From: JADJLQ01 sp034439915
GTDB lineage: Bacteria; Bacteroidota; Bacteroidia; Chitinophagales; Saprospiraceae
Assembly (NCBI GenBank): GCA_034439915.1
Contig: JAWXBI010000242.1
Coordinates: 18,051 to 82,050 of the forward strand
Length of the DNA stretch: 64,000 nt
Reading direction: 5' to 3'
Shown here one piece after another: positions 16,515 through 25,546 of this stretch (its first letter is position 1; each line of letters starts with the position of its first letter). The translations under genes and the position numbers were made by a program. The notes beneath the pieces were generated by a model that did no database searches, was not told the DNA's origin, and saw only the letters and a list, made by a program, of their open reading frames with translations.

Positions 16515-19382
16515 TTAATTCAATTTTAGTTTTTCCTTGAGGTAATATCCTGTTTTGGATTCTTTGACTTTGATCATATCTTCCGGTAAGCCTGCAAACA
16601 ATAAACGACCCCCTTCTTTGCCTCCCCCCGGTCCCAGATCAATCACCCAATCTGCACATTTGATCACATCCATATTGTGTTCAATTAGAATGACGGAATG
16701 CCCATTTTCAACCAGGGCATTGAATGCATCCAGCAGTTTTCTGATATCGTGAAAATGTAATCCGGTCGTTGGTTCATCAAAAATAAAAAGGATCTGTTCC
16801 TGCCCCGCTTCTTTACTCAGATAGCTGGCCAGTTTTACCCGTTGAGCTTCCCCTCCTGACAAGGTACTGGATGCCTGTCCCAATTTGACATATCCCAGCC
16901 CCACATCATTCAGTGGTTTGAGTTTTGAATAGATGTCCTGCTGATCTTTGAAAAATGCGAGGGCTGCTTCGACACTGAGTTCGAGTACGTCAAACATGGA
17001 TTTATCTTTATACCGGACTTCCAGTACTTCAGTTTTAAATCGTTGCCCTTTACAATCTTCACACAATAATTTAACATCGGCAAGGAACTGCATTTCTACT
17101 ACGATTTCTCCCTCACCCTGACAGGTCTCACACCGGCCGCCTTCTACATTAAAGGAAAAATGTCCCGGCCCATAACCACGCATTTTAGCGAGATGTTGAT
17201 TGGAATACAATTTACGTATTGAATCGTAGGCTTTGACATATGTGACCGGATTGGAGCGACTGGACTTCCCGATAGGATTTTGATTGATCATCTCCACAAA
17301 TTTTATACGCCGGAGATCCCCTTCCAGGGCTTGCAGCCCGGTAATCGTGCCAATATTTCCGTCGGCCAGAAACCTTTCCATGGCAGGATGAAGCAAGTGT
17401 TTTACCAGGGTCGTTTTACCGGATCCGGATACCCCGGTGATGACGGTAATAGTATTGAGCGGGAATTTGACATCAATACCCTGCAGGTTATTCAGGGAAG
17501 CGCCTTTAAGCACCAATTTATCATTCCATTTCCGGCGCCAGGGTGGCACTTCAATACTCATCGTATGCTGGATATATGCAGCCGTGAGACCGGGCTGATT
17601 GGGTTGAATAAATTCTTTATAGGAACCGGCAAAAACTACTTCACCTCCATGAATGCCAGCAGCCGGACCTATGTCAATGATATGGTCCGCATGGCGGATA
17701 AGTTCTTCTTCATGTTCCACTATGACCACGGTATTGCCAAGGTCCCGGAGTTGTTTTAATACTTCAATTAGCCTATTAGAGTCCACCGGGTGTAAGCCCA
17801 CACTGGGCTCATCCAGGATGTACAAGGAACTGGTGAGGTTACTTCCAAGCGTACGGGTTAGGTTGATTCGCTGGGTCTCCCCCCCGCTCAGGGTTGAAGC
17901 AAGGCGCTCGAGACTAAGATGTTTTAAACCAAGCCGACACATGATGTCCAGACGCTGATTTACTTCCCGCAGGATTCTGGATGAAATGATTTCGTCTTGT
18001 TTAGAGAAACGAAGTGATTGGATATGGATTAAAAGTTCGTCAATTGGCAAATGGATAAGTTCAGACAAGGCGGTATCATTAATTTTGACATAATTGGCTT
18101 CTTTGCGCAAACGCCCTCCTTCACATTCAGGGCAGGTGGTCCGTCCTCTGAAACGGGCCAGCATGACCCGGTTTTGAATTTTATAAGTTTTTTCTTCTAA
18201 TTCTTTGAAATAGGCATCGATGCCGTAAAAATATTCATTACCCTTCCACAGGATTTTATATTGTTCTTTGGTTAATTTATTGATGGCTTTGTGAATAGGA
18301 AAATCAAAATGACTTGCTTTATTGATGAGTTCCTGAGTCCATAGGCTGCCTTTTTCCCCGGACCAGCAAGCGATAGCACCCTCATAAACGGATTTCGTTT
18401 TATCCGGAATGACTTTGTCCGCATCTATGCCCATTACCCGCCCATAACCTTCACACCTTGGGCAGGCGCCATACGAATTGTTGTAATTAAACAGGTGGGG
18501 GGTAGGCTCCAGAAAGATTAAACCATCAGCTTCAAATCGGTTGTTAAAAGTTTTTACTTCTTTGGTATCGGGATTAAAAAGGATAGCATTGCCTTCGCCT
18601 TCGGCAAACGCCGTTGAAATGGAGTCGGTGATCTGGTTCATCACTTCCTCCTCTTCGGGATTGGTGACGAAACGATCGATCAGGATGGATATATCTGAAG
18701 ACCCCAGTTTGGAAAGTTTATCTTTTAATGGCCATCCTTTCGCCTTTTGAATTTCTTCAATCTGAAACAATTCATGGTTGCGCAATACTCTGGTATATCC
18801 TTTTTGAAGAAGCAAAGAAAATTCCTGGGCCAGCGTGCGGTCATCGTATTTAACCGGAAGGGGAATAAGGAGAAAAAGTCTTGACCCGGCAGGTAATTTT
18901 TTAATATAATCAATGACATCGCTCACTTCATGGCGTTTGACCAGTTCCCCGGAAACCGGGCTGATGGTCTTACCTACGCGGGAATACAATAACCGCAAGT
19001 AATCATATACTTCAGTCATTGATCCGACCGTCGACCGGGCATTCGAGGTGCTCACTTTCTGTTCAATAGCGATAGCGGGGCATATGCCTTTGATGTAGTC
19101 CACTTCCGGTTTTTTCATTCTAAGCAAAAACTGCCTGGCATAGGATGAAAGGCTCTCAACATACCGCCGCTGGCCTTCCGCATAAAGCGTGTCCATGATC
19201 AGTGAAGATTTTCCGGAACCGGATACCCCGGTGACCAATACTATCTTTCGTTTAGGTATCCATACATCAATATTGCGCAGATTATTTGATTTAGCACCTT
19301 TGATAAATATGGAATATTTTGGATCCTCCTGAAAGGAAGATGTATTGGTTTTCTTTATAGATTTATTTTTTGCGGGCAGCAT
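16515..19382 (-). CDS. uvrA: Excinuclease ABC subunit A
   Basis: UvrA is the damage-sensing ATPase of nucleotide excision repair. Two ABC ATPase modules are visible: Walker A motifs GVSGSGKSSL and GVSGSGKTTL, two LSGGE signatures, and zinc-finger CxxC pairs (CPRC/CPEC in the first half, CETC/CEDC in the second). The start at 19382 (about 955 residues) is preferred over an in-frame ATG at 19472, because a TATCTTTG promoter box lies at 19411-19404 between the two. It is the first gene of a minus-strand operon running into the M20, CDP-alcohol transferase and sulfatase-like genes. Confidence 0.97.
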   Translation of the reverse strand: MLPAKNKSIKKTNTSSFQEDPKYSIFIKGAKSNNLRNIDVWIPKRKIVLVTGVSGSGKSSLIMDTLYAEGQRRYVESLSSYARQFLLRMKKPEVDYIKGICPAIAIEQKVSTSNARSTVGSMTEVYDYLRLLYSRVGKTISPVSGELVKRHEVSDVIDYIKKLPAGSRLFLLIPLPVKYDDRTLAQEFSLLLQKGYTRVLRNHELFQIEEIQKAKGWPLKDKLSKLGSSDISILIDRFVTNPEEEEVMNQITDSISTAFAEGEGNAILFNPDTKEVKTFNNRFEADGLIFLEPTPHLFNYNNSYGACPRCEGYGRVMGIDADKVIPDKTKSVYEGAIACWSGEKGSLWTQELINKASHFDFPIHKAINKLTKEQYKILWKGNEYFYGIDAYFKELEEKTYKIQNRVMLARFRGRTTCPECEGGRLRKEANYVKINDTALSELIHLPIDELLIHIQSLRFSKQDEIISSRILREVNQRLDIMCRLGLKHLSLERLASTLSGGETQRINLTRTLGSNLTSSLYILDEPSVGLHPVDSNRLIEVLKQLRDLGNTVVIVEHEEELIRHADHIIDIGPAAGIHGGEVVFAGSYKEFIQPNQPGLTAAYIQHTMSIEVPPWRRKWNDKLVLKGASLNNLQGIDVKFPLNTITVITGVSGSGKTTLVKHLLHPAMERFLADGNIGTITGLQALEGDLRRIKFVEMINQNPIGKSSRSNPVTYVKAYDSIRKLYSNQHLAKMRGYGPGHFSFNVEGGRCETCQGEGEIVVEMQFLADVKLLCEDCKGQRFKTEVLEVRYKDKSMFDVLELSVEAALAFFKDQQDIYSKLKPLNDVGLGYVKLGQASSTLSGGEAQRVKLASYLSKEAGQEQILFIFDEPTTGLHFHDIRKLLDAFNALVENGHSVILIEHNMDVIKCADWVIDLGPGGGKEGGRLLFAGLPEDMIKVKESKTGYYLKEKLKLN

Positions 19383-19403
19383 GCGGATGGGGTAAAAAAC
19401 GAA

Positions 19404-19411
19404 CAAAGATA
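19404..19411 (-). promoter_or_regulatory. -7 promoter box for uvrA
   Basis: On the minus strand the sequence reads TATCTTTG, a TAnnTTTG match ending 21 bases before the uvrA ATG at 19382. It excludes the longer reading frame start at 19472. Confidence 0.6.
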
Positions 19412-19601
19412 AGGCGAAGCCCCTGGTATCCCTGATTTTATAAATTAATTCATTGGATATCGAAAACGGCAAATTGTAAAGAGAATGTTAAAAAAGAGGA
19501 TTTTGGATAAAAAAAAGGAGAGTGGGGTAGACTCATTATTAAATTAATGTATATTTGGCCTTATTAATCAATAAAGCACTCGCCTATAGATTCATAACTT
19601 C

Positions 19602-19641
19602 TACACTATAATTTCATTTTCGAACCAAAAAACATTATAGT
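19602..19641. repeat. Inverted repeat ACTATAA...TTATAGT before the ECF sigma gene
   Basis: ACTATAA (19605-19611) and TTATAGT (19635-19641) are perfect 7-base inverted copies flanking 23 bases just upstream of the sigma factor start at 19643. The longer form TACACTATAA (19602-19611) recurs as its reverse complement at 21762-21771. It could be an operator or sigma-specific promoter; function is unproven. Confidence 0.4.
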
Positions 19642-19642
19642 T

Positions 19643-20224
19643 ATGCAAGTTATGACGCTCTCCGATCAGGATTTAATTCAACATTATCTCACCGGTAATG
19701 AACGTGCCTTCGAAGTCTTATTAAACAGGCATAAAACAAAAATCTATACTTCAATTTATCTGTTTACACGGGATTCCGAAGTAGCAGAAGACATTTTCCA
19801 GGAAGTTTTTATTAAAATTATTGATACCCTGAGAAAGGGTAAATACAACCATGAGGGAAAATTCCTGCAATGGGCCTTGCGCATAGCCTACAATATGTGT
19901 GTGGATCAGTTTCGACGATCCAAAAGGCATACCAACGTATCATCCAATGAAACCTTCGATGTGTTTAGTGTCATCCCCTCCAATGATGATAATATGGAAC
20001 AATACCTTATCAAGGAACAAGGTACCAACCGCATCCAGTCATTGGTCGATCAACTCCCTCCGGAGCAACGGGAAGTAGTCATCCTAAGGCATTATGCCGA
20101 TATGAGTTTTAAAGAAATTTCCCAACTGACCCGGGTAAGTATCAATACGGCCCTGGGCAGGATGCGGTATGCCCTGATTAACCTTAGGAGGTTGATGGAG
20201 GAAAAAGTGGAAGTAGCTTATTGA
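19643..20224 (+). CDS. RNA polymerase ECF sigma factor (sigma-70 family)
   Basis: A 193-residue group IV sigma factor. Region 2 includes the core-binding and -10-melting stretch DSEVAEDIFQEVFIK, and region 4 has the helix-turn-helix MSFKEISQLTRVSINTA. No anti-sigma factor gene is next to it; the downstream gene is yebC, so its regulatory partner is elsewhere or it is controlled by expression. The ATG at 19643 is used; MTLSDQD at 19652 is an alternative. An inverted repeat lies directly in its promoter region. Confidence 0.93.
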   Translation: MQVMTLSDQDLIQHYLTGNERAFEVLLNRHKTKIYTSIYLFTRDSEVAEDIFQEVFIKIIDTLRKGKYNHEGKFLQWALRIAYNMCVDQFRRSKRHTNVSSNETFDVFSVIPSNDDNMEQYLIKEQGTNRIQSLVDQLPPEQREVVILRHYADMSFKEISQLTRVSINTALGRMRYALINLRRLMEEKVEVAY

Positions 20225-20298
20225 AAGATTTATTCTGGTTTATAGTATACTGAAGACTTACATTTGGGCTGCAACTGCAGAATTTTACGTAAAATATC

Positions 20299-20306
20299 TA
20301 CATTTG
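20299..20306 (+). promoter_or_regulatory. -7 promoter box for the YebC gene
   Basis: TACATTTG matches TAnnTTTG and ends 19 bases before the ATG at 20326, so the regulator gene is transcribed on its own, separately from the sigma factor gene. Confidence 0.6.
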
Positions 20307-20325
20307 CCGCTCAAAGTGTAAGAGG

Positions 20326-21048
20326 ATGGGACGTATATTCGAAGTTCGAAAATCCAAGATGTTTGCCCGGTATGACCGGATGGCCAAACAATTTACGCGC
20401 ATAGGCAAAGAAATTATTATCGCGGTCAAAGCGGGTACTGCGGATCCTGCATCCAATTCCCAATTAAGACGATGTATAGCAAATGCCAAGGCAGTCAATA
20501 TGCCCAAAGATCGGATTGACAATGCCATCAAACGAGCGCAAGGCAAAGACACGGAAAGTTATGATGAGATATTATATGAAGGGCATGGGCCCGGAGGCGT
20601 AGCTGTTTTGGTTGAAGCAGCGACAAATAATAATACCCGCACCGTAGCCAATATCCGTACCCATTTTAATAAAAACAATGGCAGCCTGGGCAATAGCGGC
20701 TCGGTGAGTTTTATGTTTAAAAAGATGGGGGTATTTAAATTGCATTTAGCAGGAATTAATCCTGATGATATTGAATTGGAACTCATTGATTTTGGACTGG
20801 AAGAAATGGGTGAAGGTACTGGTGAAAACGATGAACCGGTTTTAATCCTTCGTGTTCCTTTTTCCGAATTCGGCACGATGCAGAAAGCATTGGAAGACCG
20901 GAAAATAACCCCTTTGTCAGCTGAAATGGAATGGATTCCCTTAAATACGGTTTCCCTGGAGGAAGAAAAAGCCGAAGAAGTACTTAAACTGGTAGCCAAA
21001 ATTGAAGAAGACGAGGATGTTCAAAAAGTCTTTCATAATCTGGCATAA
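20326..21048 (+). CDS. YebC/PmpR/TACO1-family protein
   Basis: A 240-residue YebC-family protein. The N terminus (MGRIFEVRKSKMFARYDRM) and the core YEGHGPGGVAVLVEA followed by NIRTHFNKNNG are diagnostic. Family members were described as transcription regulators; recent work also ties them to translation of polyproline stretches. It acts in the cytoplasm. Length is normal and it has its own promoter. Confidence 0.95.
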   Translation: MGRIFEVRKSKMFARYDRMAKQFTRIGKEIIIAVKAGTADPASNSQLRRCIANAKAVNMPKDRIDNAIKRAQGKDTESYDEILYEGHGPGGVAVLVEAATNNNTRTVANIRTHFNKNNGSLGNSGSVSFMFKKMGVFKLHLAGINPDDIELELIDFGLEEMGEGTGENDEPVLILRVPFSEFGTMQKALEDRKITPLSAEMEWIPLNTVSLEEEKAEEVLKLVAKIEEDEDVQKVFHNLA

Positions 21049-21150
21049 AGTCACTCCATTGGTGCTGAATTTTTACCAACAAAATCATTAAACCGATTCA
21101 GGCTTTAAAGGATTCGGCCCATTTCCAATAATGCCAAGAAAATTAAATTT

Positions 21151-21729
21151 TTAAAAAATAGCCTGGATAACACTTCCGGCATTTTGAATAGATTCCTTTA
21201 TCCGGTTTATCCAACCCATGCCAGAAGGAGGGGTGAGCCCAAAGCCCATTAAAACAAATATCTCATTTAATCCGGGTAGACCGTGGATTTCAAATTTACC
21301 CAATGACCTGGCTTTAAATTGGGGATGGGAGATCATCTGGTCATATACTGATTTGGAGACAACCACAGCATTGGTTTTTCCCAGAGATTGGATATGCACC
21401 GCTACTCCTGTAGTTTCATCATTTAACTGGCCGGACGAATTGTCCAGTGCACCGTAGTGCATTGCCAATCGGACGGATGGACCCGATTTTACCCGGCATC
21501 GTTTCAATAATTCAATGGATGCCAGGATACCTTCAAAGACAGAAGGGAAAATACAGAGATAAGTCGGAACCCCGGAATTGATCAGGTCGCCCCTGAAGGA
21601 TTTAATTACTTCCTGGATATTTTCTGCCAAAGTGAGGGGATGGGCTGCAGCCTTCGAGAGTGATTCCGGGCCTGGCAGATGTATCCATTCAGCAGAAAGG
21701 ATCGCTTTAAAATTGGGGAGATTTTCCAT
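21151..21729 (-). CDS. Degenerate class III adenylate/guanylate cyclase-homology protein
   Basis: The second half of this 192-residue protein follows a class III cyclase domain closely: RLAMHYGAL, then GVAVHIQSLGKTNAVVVSKSVYDQ, then LGKFEIHGLPGLNEIFVL. Both metal-binding aspartates seem lost. The FxDIxGF motif is replaced by ILSAEWIHL near residue 10, and the GDG motif by SGVPTYLCIF near residue 55. The protein is therefore probably catalytically dead, perhaps a nucleotide-binding or dimerising regulator. No transmembrane helix or sensor domain is attached. Both neighbouring gaps are non-coding, and a large inverted repeat lies just upstream of its start. Confidence 0.65.
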   Translation of the reverse strand: MENLPNFKAILSAEWIHLPGPESLSKAAAHPLTLAENIQEVIKSFRGDLINSGVPTYLCIFPSVFEGILASIELLKRCRVKSGPSVRLAMHYGALDNSSGQLNDETTGVAVHIQSLGKTNAVVVSKSVYDQMISHPQFKARSLGKFEIHGLPGLNEIFVLMGFGLTPPSGMGWINRIKESIQNAGSVIQAIF

Positions 21730-21758
21730 AGTTTGGTGTTAATATCAAATTCAGACTC

Positions 21759-21830
21759 ATGTTATAGTGTAGGGTTGGCAGAATATGTTACCCTACGTAT
21801 ACCGCATTAATTAAAAAATAACTATAACAT
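21759..21830. repeat. Nested inverted repeats upstream of the cyclase-like gene
   Basis: The outer arms ATGTTATAGT (21759-21768) and ACTATAACAT (21821-21830) are perfect 10-base inverted copies. The inner arms GTAGGGT (21769-21775) and ACCCTAC (21790-21796) are perfect 7-base copies. There is no T-tract, so this is not a terminator. It lies 30 bases upstream of the minus-strand start at 21729 and may be an operator or cruciform. The remainder of the 21730-21952 gap shows no gene. Confidence 0.55.
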
Positions 21831-21952
21831 TGTTCGTGAAATTTTTAGCCGTGCTCTTTATTTTGGGAACCAGGAAAAATAAATTGGCCTTATCTAACAA
21901 AACCCAGGGTATTATGCCTCATTCACTGAATCGGCGACCAAATAATCCCACC

Positions 21953-22219
21953 CTATAGATCGTTTTTTTTAGTTGGTACGGGGTCGTACCCATGCCCTCC
22001 CCAGGGATGACAACGAAAAATCCGTTTGATGCCCAACCAAGATCCTTTGATTATTCCCCACTCGTTGATTGCTTCGATCATATAGTAAGAACAGGTTGGT
22101 TGATACCGGCATTTATTAGCTCCCAATATAGGAGACAATAAGATCTGATAAACCCGTATAGGGAAAATAAACAAGGCTTTGATAAAACGGGACCAGATTT
22201 GATGTAGTTTCATGTACAA
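21953..22219 (-). CDS. yidD: Membrane protein insertion efficiency factor YidD
   Basis: A small (about 88-residue) YidD-family protein thought to help YidC insert proteins into the inner membrane. The family hallmarks are intact: [15 protein letters not shown] in the middle and [15 protein letters not shown] near the end. A second ATG at 22213 is an equally possible start. It follows the DUF6702 gene by 13 bases and so ends a HupE-DUF6702-YidD operon; it is not next to rnpA or rpmH here. Confidence 0.95.
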   Translation of the reverse strand: MYMKLHQIWSRFIKALFIFPIRVYQILLSPILGANKCRYQPTCSYYMIEAINEWGIIKGSWLGIKRIFRCHPWGGHGYDPVPTKKNDL

Positions 22220-22232
22220 TCTAACCCTGGAC

Positions 22233-22757
22233 TTATTTGTATTGAATGGTTTCTTCCGCGTGTCGGGAATTGAACAACATATATCCGTTTTTCCCTTTTA
22301 TTTTCAGGCTGACAATGTTTTTCTGATCGTCGTAAAGGTCCATTAATACATCGTACCTGACTTTTAGTTGAGAAAAATTGAGGGGTATTTTCAGCTCGAT
22401 ATAACACCAGACTGCAAGCAGATCTTCAGAGGGCTCTTTGCCAATGTAGGTGGCAGACAACACGTGGCCATCCGCAGAAATTTGCAATTTTTTTGACAAA
22501 TAATTTTTTAGGTAACTATCTGCTTCTTTTAATTCTTTATCGGTGCATAAATAAAGTTCTGAAGCACCGTGTTTGGTCAGTACGGTCTGGAGATCATCGA
22601 GGTAAATCTGGGTAGCCACCTCAAGCGTTGATGCGGACTCGTTCCATTGAATTTCACATTTACTGACATGGATATCATGCCAATACATACCGAATACCCC
22701 TGGACCAGAAACACGGGTACTTAACAAATGAATCAGAAATAGGGTTTGTATCATCAA
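22233..22757 (-). CDS. DUF6702-type exported protein
   Basis: A 174-residue protein with an N-terminal hydrophobic segment and no cysteine lipobox. It resembles the DUF6702 family of Bacteroidota, commonly encoded beside HupE/UreJ genes, as here (24 bases between genes). The sequence is mainly predicted beta strand with no catalytic motif. The function is unknown; the pairing suggests an accessory role for the neighbouring membrane protein. Confidence 0.65.
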   Translation of the reverse strand: MMIQTLFLIHLLSTRVSGPGVFGMYWHDIHVSKCEIQWNESASTLEVATQIYLDDLQTVLTKHGASELYLCTDKELKEADSYLKNYLSKKLQISADGHVLSATYIGKEPSEDLLAVWCYIELKIPLNFSQLKVRYDVLMDLYDDQKNIVSLKIKGKNGYMLFNSRHAEETIQYK

Positions 22758-22781
22758 ACTGGATATATTTCTAAACCCCGA

Positions 22782-23366
22782 TTACCAAAACTTAGTTTCC
22801 CACATCAGGTAAAGCGACATCCCTACAGCCAATCCGGATACCATTCGGGTCCACCAGGTTTGTTGTATCCTTAAAAAATTAACAAAAAAATGCGCCAGGA
22901 GCATCAAAACAATTACGATCACCACCTGGCCGGTTTCAATCCCAAGATTAAAAGCAAACAGGGGTTTGAGTACACTTTCTTCTTTGCCCAATAAACTCTT
23001 AAAATAATTTGAAAATCCCATGCCGTGAATAAACCCAAACAGCAGGGGCAGGATATATTTCCACCAGGGTAAGCTGAGGTTGACATTTTCAGTGGGAACA
23101 AAATTGAGCAGTGCCGTAATGAGTATGGTGACCGGTATCAAAAACTCTATCAGCGATTGATTAAACTGGATGACGTCCAGAGCCGCTAAGGCCAGAGTGA
23201 GTGAATGCCCGATCGTGAATGCAGTCACCAGAATCAATAATCGTTTCCAGTCCGCAGGGCTGTATATGGCGCACAAAGCAACGATAAATAAGATATGATC
23301 GTAGGCCGCCAGGTCGGCAATGTGTTGAATACCTAACTGGAAATAAACTGAAAATTCTGAATTCAT
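22782..23366 (-). CDS. HupE/UreJ family membrane protein
   Basis: A 194-residue protein with about six membrane helices. The HupE/UreJ signature is seen as IQHIADLAAYDHILF near the N terminus and GHSLTLALA further on. Related proteins are linked to nickel or metal import, but there is no hydrogenase or urease here, so the cargo is uncertain. The start at 23366 is preferred over the ATG at 23375, because a TATCTTTG promoter box at 23384-23377 would place the transcript start at about 23370. Confidence 0.85.
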   Translation of the reverse strand: MNSEFSVYFQLGIQHIADLAAYDHILFIVALCAIYSPADWKRLLILVTAFTIGHSLTLALAALDVIQFNQSLIEFLIPVTILITALLNFVPTENVNLSLPWWKYILPLLFGFIHGMGFSNYFKSLLGKEESVLKPLFAFNLGIETGQVVIVIVLMLLAHFFVNFLRIQQTWWTRMVSGLAVGMSLYLMWETKFW

Positions 23367-23376
23367 AACCTGCATT

Positions 23377-23384
23377 CAAAGATA
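23377..23384 (-). promoter_or_regulatory. -7 promoter box for the HupE-DUF6702-YidD operon
   Basis: The minus strand reads TATCTTTG, a TAnnTTTG match. It ends 10 bases before the preferred ATG at 23366, so the leader would be very short. Confidence 0.5.
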
Positions 23385-23404
23385 AACGAACCCAAACAAG
23401 TAAT

Positions 23405-23440
23405 AACACCTGGATCCCACACAGGCAGCATCCAGGTGTT
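23405..23440. terminator. Hairpin downstream of ahcY
   Basis: AACACCTGGAT (23405-23415) and ATCCAGGTGTT (23430-23440) are perfect 11-base inverted copies. The hairpin lies 18 bases past the ahcY stop. The T-tract after it is better on the plus strand (TTTTTATC) than on the minus strand (TTATTACTT), but its position makes it the likely end of the ahcY transcript. Confidence 0.75.
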
Positions 23441-23457
23441 TTTATCGATGACAGGAT

Positions 23458-24771
23458 TTAATATCGGTAATAATCCGGCTTATAGGGTCCGTCCGCACTG
23501 ATGCCCAGGTATTCAGCCTGTTCAGGTTCCAGTACATCGAGTTCTACGCCGATTTTAGCCAGGTGAAGTTTTGCAACCATTTCATCAAGGTGTTTGGGCA
23601 ACATATAGACCTTGTTTTCATAGTTGCCTTTGTTTGCCCATAATTCCATTTGAGCCAGCACCTGATTGGAAAATGAATTGGACATGACAAAGGAAGGATG
23701 GCCCATGGCACAACCCAGGTTAACCAGTCTGCCTTCCGCCAATAATATGATGTCTTTGCCATCAATGGTATACATATCCACCTGAGGTTTGATTTGATCG
23801 CGTGTATGGCCGTAATTGGTATTCAACCAGGCTATATCGATCTCATTATCAAAGTGACCGATATTGCATACCACGGCTTTATCCTTCATCAATTTGAAGT
23901 GTTCTCCGGTAACTACATTTAAACATCCGGTAGCGGTCACCAGAATATTGGCTTCAGCTATTGCGTTTTTCATTTTTTTAACTTCAAAACCATCCATTGC
24001 AGCCTGCAAGGCGCAGATCGGATCTATCTCTGTTATGATTACCCGGCAACCAGCCCCTTTTAAGGAGGCAGCCGAACCCTTACCGACATCGCCATATCCT
24101 GCAACTACGGCCACTTTACCCGCAAGCATCAGATCGGTCGCACGGCGGATAGCATCCACACAACTTTCACGACAACCGTATTTATTGTCAAATTTTGATT
24201 TGGTGACGGAATCGTTTACATTGATTGCAGGGACCGGCAGGGTACCCTTGCCTACCCGCTCATATAAACGATGGACACCTGTAGTAGTCTCTTCACTGAT
24301 CCCTATGAGGTTTTGCACGAGTTCAGGATATTGGTCCAACACAATATTGGTGAGATCACCTCCATCGTCTAGGATCATGTTCAGTGCTTTTCCGTCTTTG
24401 AACGCAAACAGCGTCTGTTCGATGCACCAATCGTATTCTTCCAGGCTAAGTCCCTTCCAGGCAAACACCGGGATACCTTTTGCAGCAATAGCCGCAGCAG
24501 CATGATCCTGGGTAGAAAAAATATTGCAGGAGGACCAGCTGACTTCTGCACCCAATTCCGACAGGGTCTCAATCAGTACGGCAGTTTGTATGGTCATGTG
24601 CAGGCAACCCGCAATTCGGGCACCTTTTAATGGTTTACTCTGGCCGTATTGTTCTCTGAGGGCCATCAGTCCGGGCATTTCGGACTCAGCCAGGATGATT
24701 TCTTTGCGGCCCCAGTCTGCTAAAGACATATCTTTTACTTTGTATGGGAGTTTGGTATGAACGGTTTCCAT
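23458..24771 (-). CDS. ahcY: Adenosylhomocysteinase
   Basis: AhcY reversibly hydrolyses S-adenosylhomocysteine, the by-product of SAM-dependent methylation, to adenosine and homocysteine. The NAD-binding motif is [12 protein letters not shown] near residue 222, the second signature is visible around [21 protein letters not shown], and the C terminus ends in the usual KPDYYRY. The 437-residue length is standard. It has its own promoter and a hairpin after the stop. Confidence 0.98.
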   Translation of the reverse strand: METVHTKLPYKVKDMSLADWGRKEIILAESEMPGLMALREQYGQSKPLKGARIAGCLHMTIQTAVLIETLSELGAEVSWSSCNIFSTQDHAAAAIAAKGIPVFAWKGLSLEEYDWCIEQTLFAFKDGKALNMILDDGGDLTNIVLDQYPELVQNLIGISEETTTGVHRLYERVGKGTLPVPAINVNDSVTKSKFDNKYGCRESCVDAIRRATDLMLAGKVAVVAGYGDVGKGSAASLKGAGCRVIITEIDPICALQAAMDGFEVKKMKNAIAEANILVTATGCLNVVTGEHFKLMKDKAVVCNIGHFDNEIDIAWLNTNYGHTRDQIKPQVDMYTIDGKDIILLAEGRLVNLGCAMGHPSFVMSNSFSNQVLAQMELWANKGNYENKVYMLPKHLDEMVAKLHLAKIGVELDVLEPEQAEYLGISADGPYKPDYYRY

Positions 24772-24803
24772 TATAAAAATTTAAATGTGTTTTAATTTGG
24801 GCG

Positions 24804-24811
24804 CAAAGGTA
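24804..24811 (-). promoter_or_regulatory. -7 promoter box for ahcY
   Basis: The minus strand reads TACCTTTG, a TAnnTTTG match 32 bases before the ahcY ATG. The short leader leaves no room for an SAH riboswitch. Confidence 0.55.
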
Positions 24812-24886
24812 TTAAATAGATAGCATTTCTTTACCATAAATTGCGCCGATTTCTAACCGGATCAATTCATGAACCGGCTTGTTTTT

Positions 24887-25489
24887 TTATTTAAAGGAAA
24901 TCAATTCAGCGCGGTCGCAGTTGGTAATGGGGCCCAAAGCATCCAGGAGGATATTGCCATTGTAGGTATACTGCAGTTTAGTATTGTAAAATGCTTCGAT
25001 AATGATGAATTGAATATCTTTTTTAGGTTTAAAGCGGATCGTATAAGGCCTCCAATCGGCATGGTTGATCGGCGGGCTTTCAAACAGTTTTTGTTTTTTT
25101 TCGCATCGTTCATTGCCCCCCCAAACCCTTAAAACGGCAGGCTTATTATATCCATTATAGGTTTTGGCACTGGCCATCATTAGCTTAAAAAAATAACAAT
25201 TATCGGCTTTAAGTGACTCCGGCAGTCGTTGCCCAATACACTCCCAGGTGCCGTTTTTCCGGACGATCAGCCCCATAAAAGACTGCCCGTCATAGGCATC
25301 CTGATAAACCCCCCAGGGGCCGGGAAGCAAATCAGGCGTCGTACCATCCTCGCACCCGATCCAGCCAATTGGCATAATGGCATCCTGCGGTTCGCCTTCA
25401 AAAGAAGGGTTGAACATCACAACCTGCTGACTGCGCAAACACCACGTACCCAACATAGCCACCAAGGTTATCAGCATTTTATTGATCAT
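24887..25489 (-). CDS. Secreted protein of unknown function, probable carbohydrate-binding-like beta-sandwich
   Basis: A 200-residue protein with a signal peptide (about residues 1-20, ending near LRSQQ). It continues with FNPSFEGEPQDAIMPIGW, the opening often seen in galactose-binding-like or CBM4/9-type modules of Bacteroidota surface proteins. Four cysteines are spread through the mature part. No catalytic motif and no T9SS tail are visible. It stands alone between ahcY and the divergent DUF3098 gene. The fold assignment is inference; the function is unknown. Confidence 0.6.
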   Translation of the reverse strand: MINKMLITLVAMLGTWCLRSQQVVMFNPSFEGEPQDAIMPIGWIGCEDGTTPDLLPGPWGVYQDAYDGQSFMGLIVRKNGTWECIGQRLPESLKADNCYFFKLMMASAKTYNGYNKPAVLRVWGGNERCEKKQKLFESPPINHADWRPYTIRFKPKKDIQFIIIEAFYNTKLQYTYNGNILLDALGPITNCDRAELISFK

Positions 25490-25523
25490 ATCACAAAATC
25501 CATTTATATATCTCCAAATTAAC

Positions 25524-25531
25524 TAATTTTG
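25524..25531 (+). promoter_or_regulatory. -7 promoter box for the DUF3098 gene
   Basis: TAATTTTG fits TAnnTTTG and overlaps an in-frame TTG at 25529. This shows that the real translation start is the ATG at 25547, 15 bases downstream. Confidence 0.55.
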
Positions 25532-25546
25532 GGCCAAATTCAACGC

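Noticed and set aside
19383..19472. Longer uvrA start at 19472
   Set aside because: A promoter -7 box at 19404-19411 lies inside this extension, and the extra residues do not resemble UvrA N termini.
23864..24505. 213-codon open frame on the plus strand inside ahcY
   Set aside because: It lies entirely antisense to a clear adenosylhomocysteinase and has no family features.
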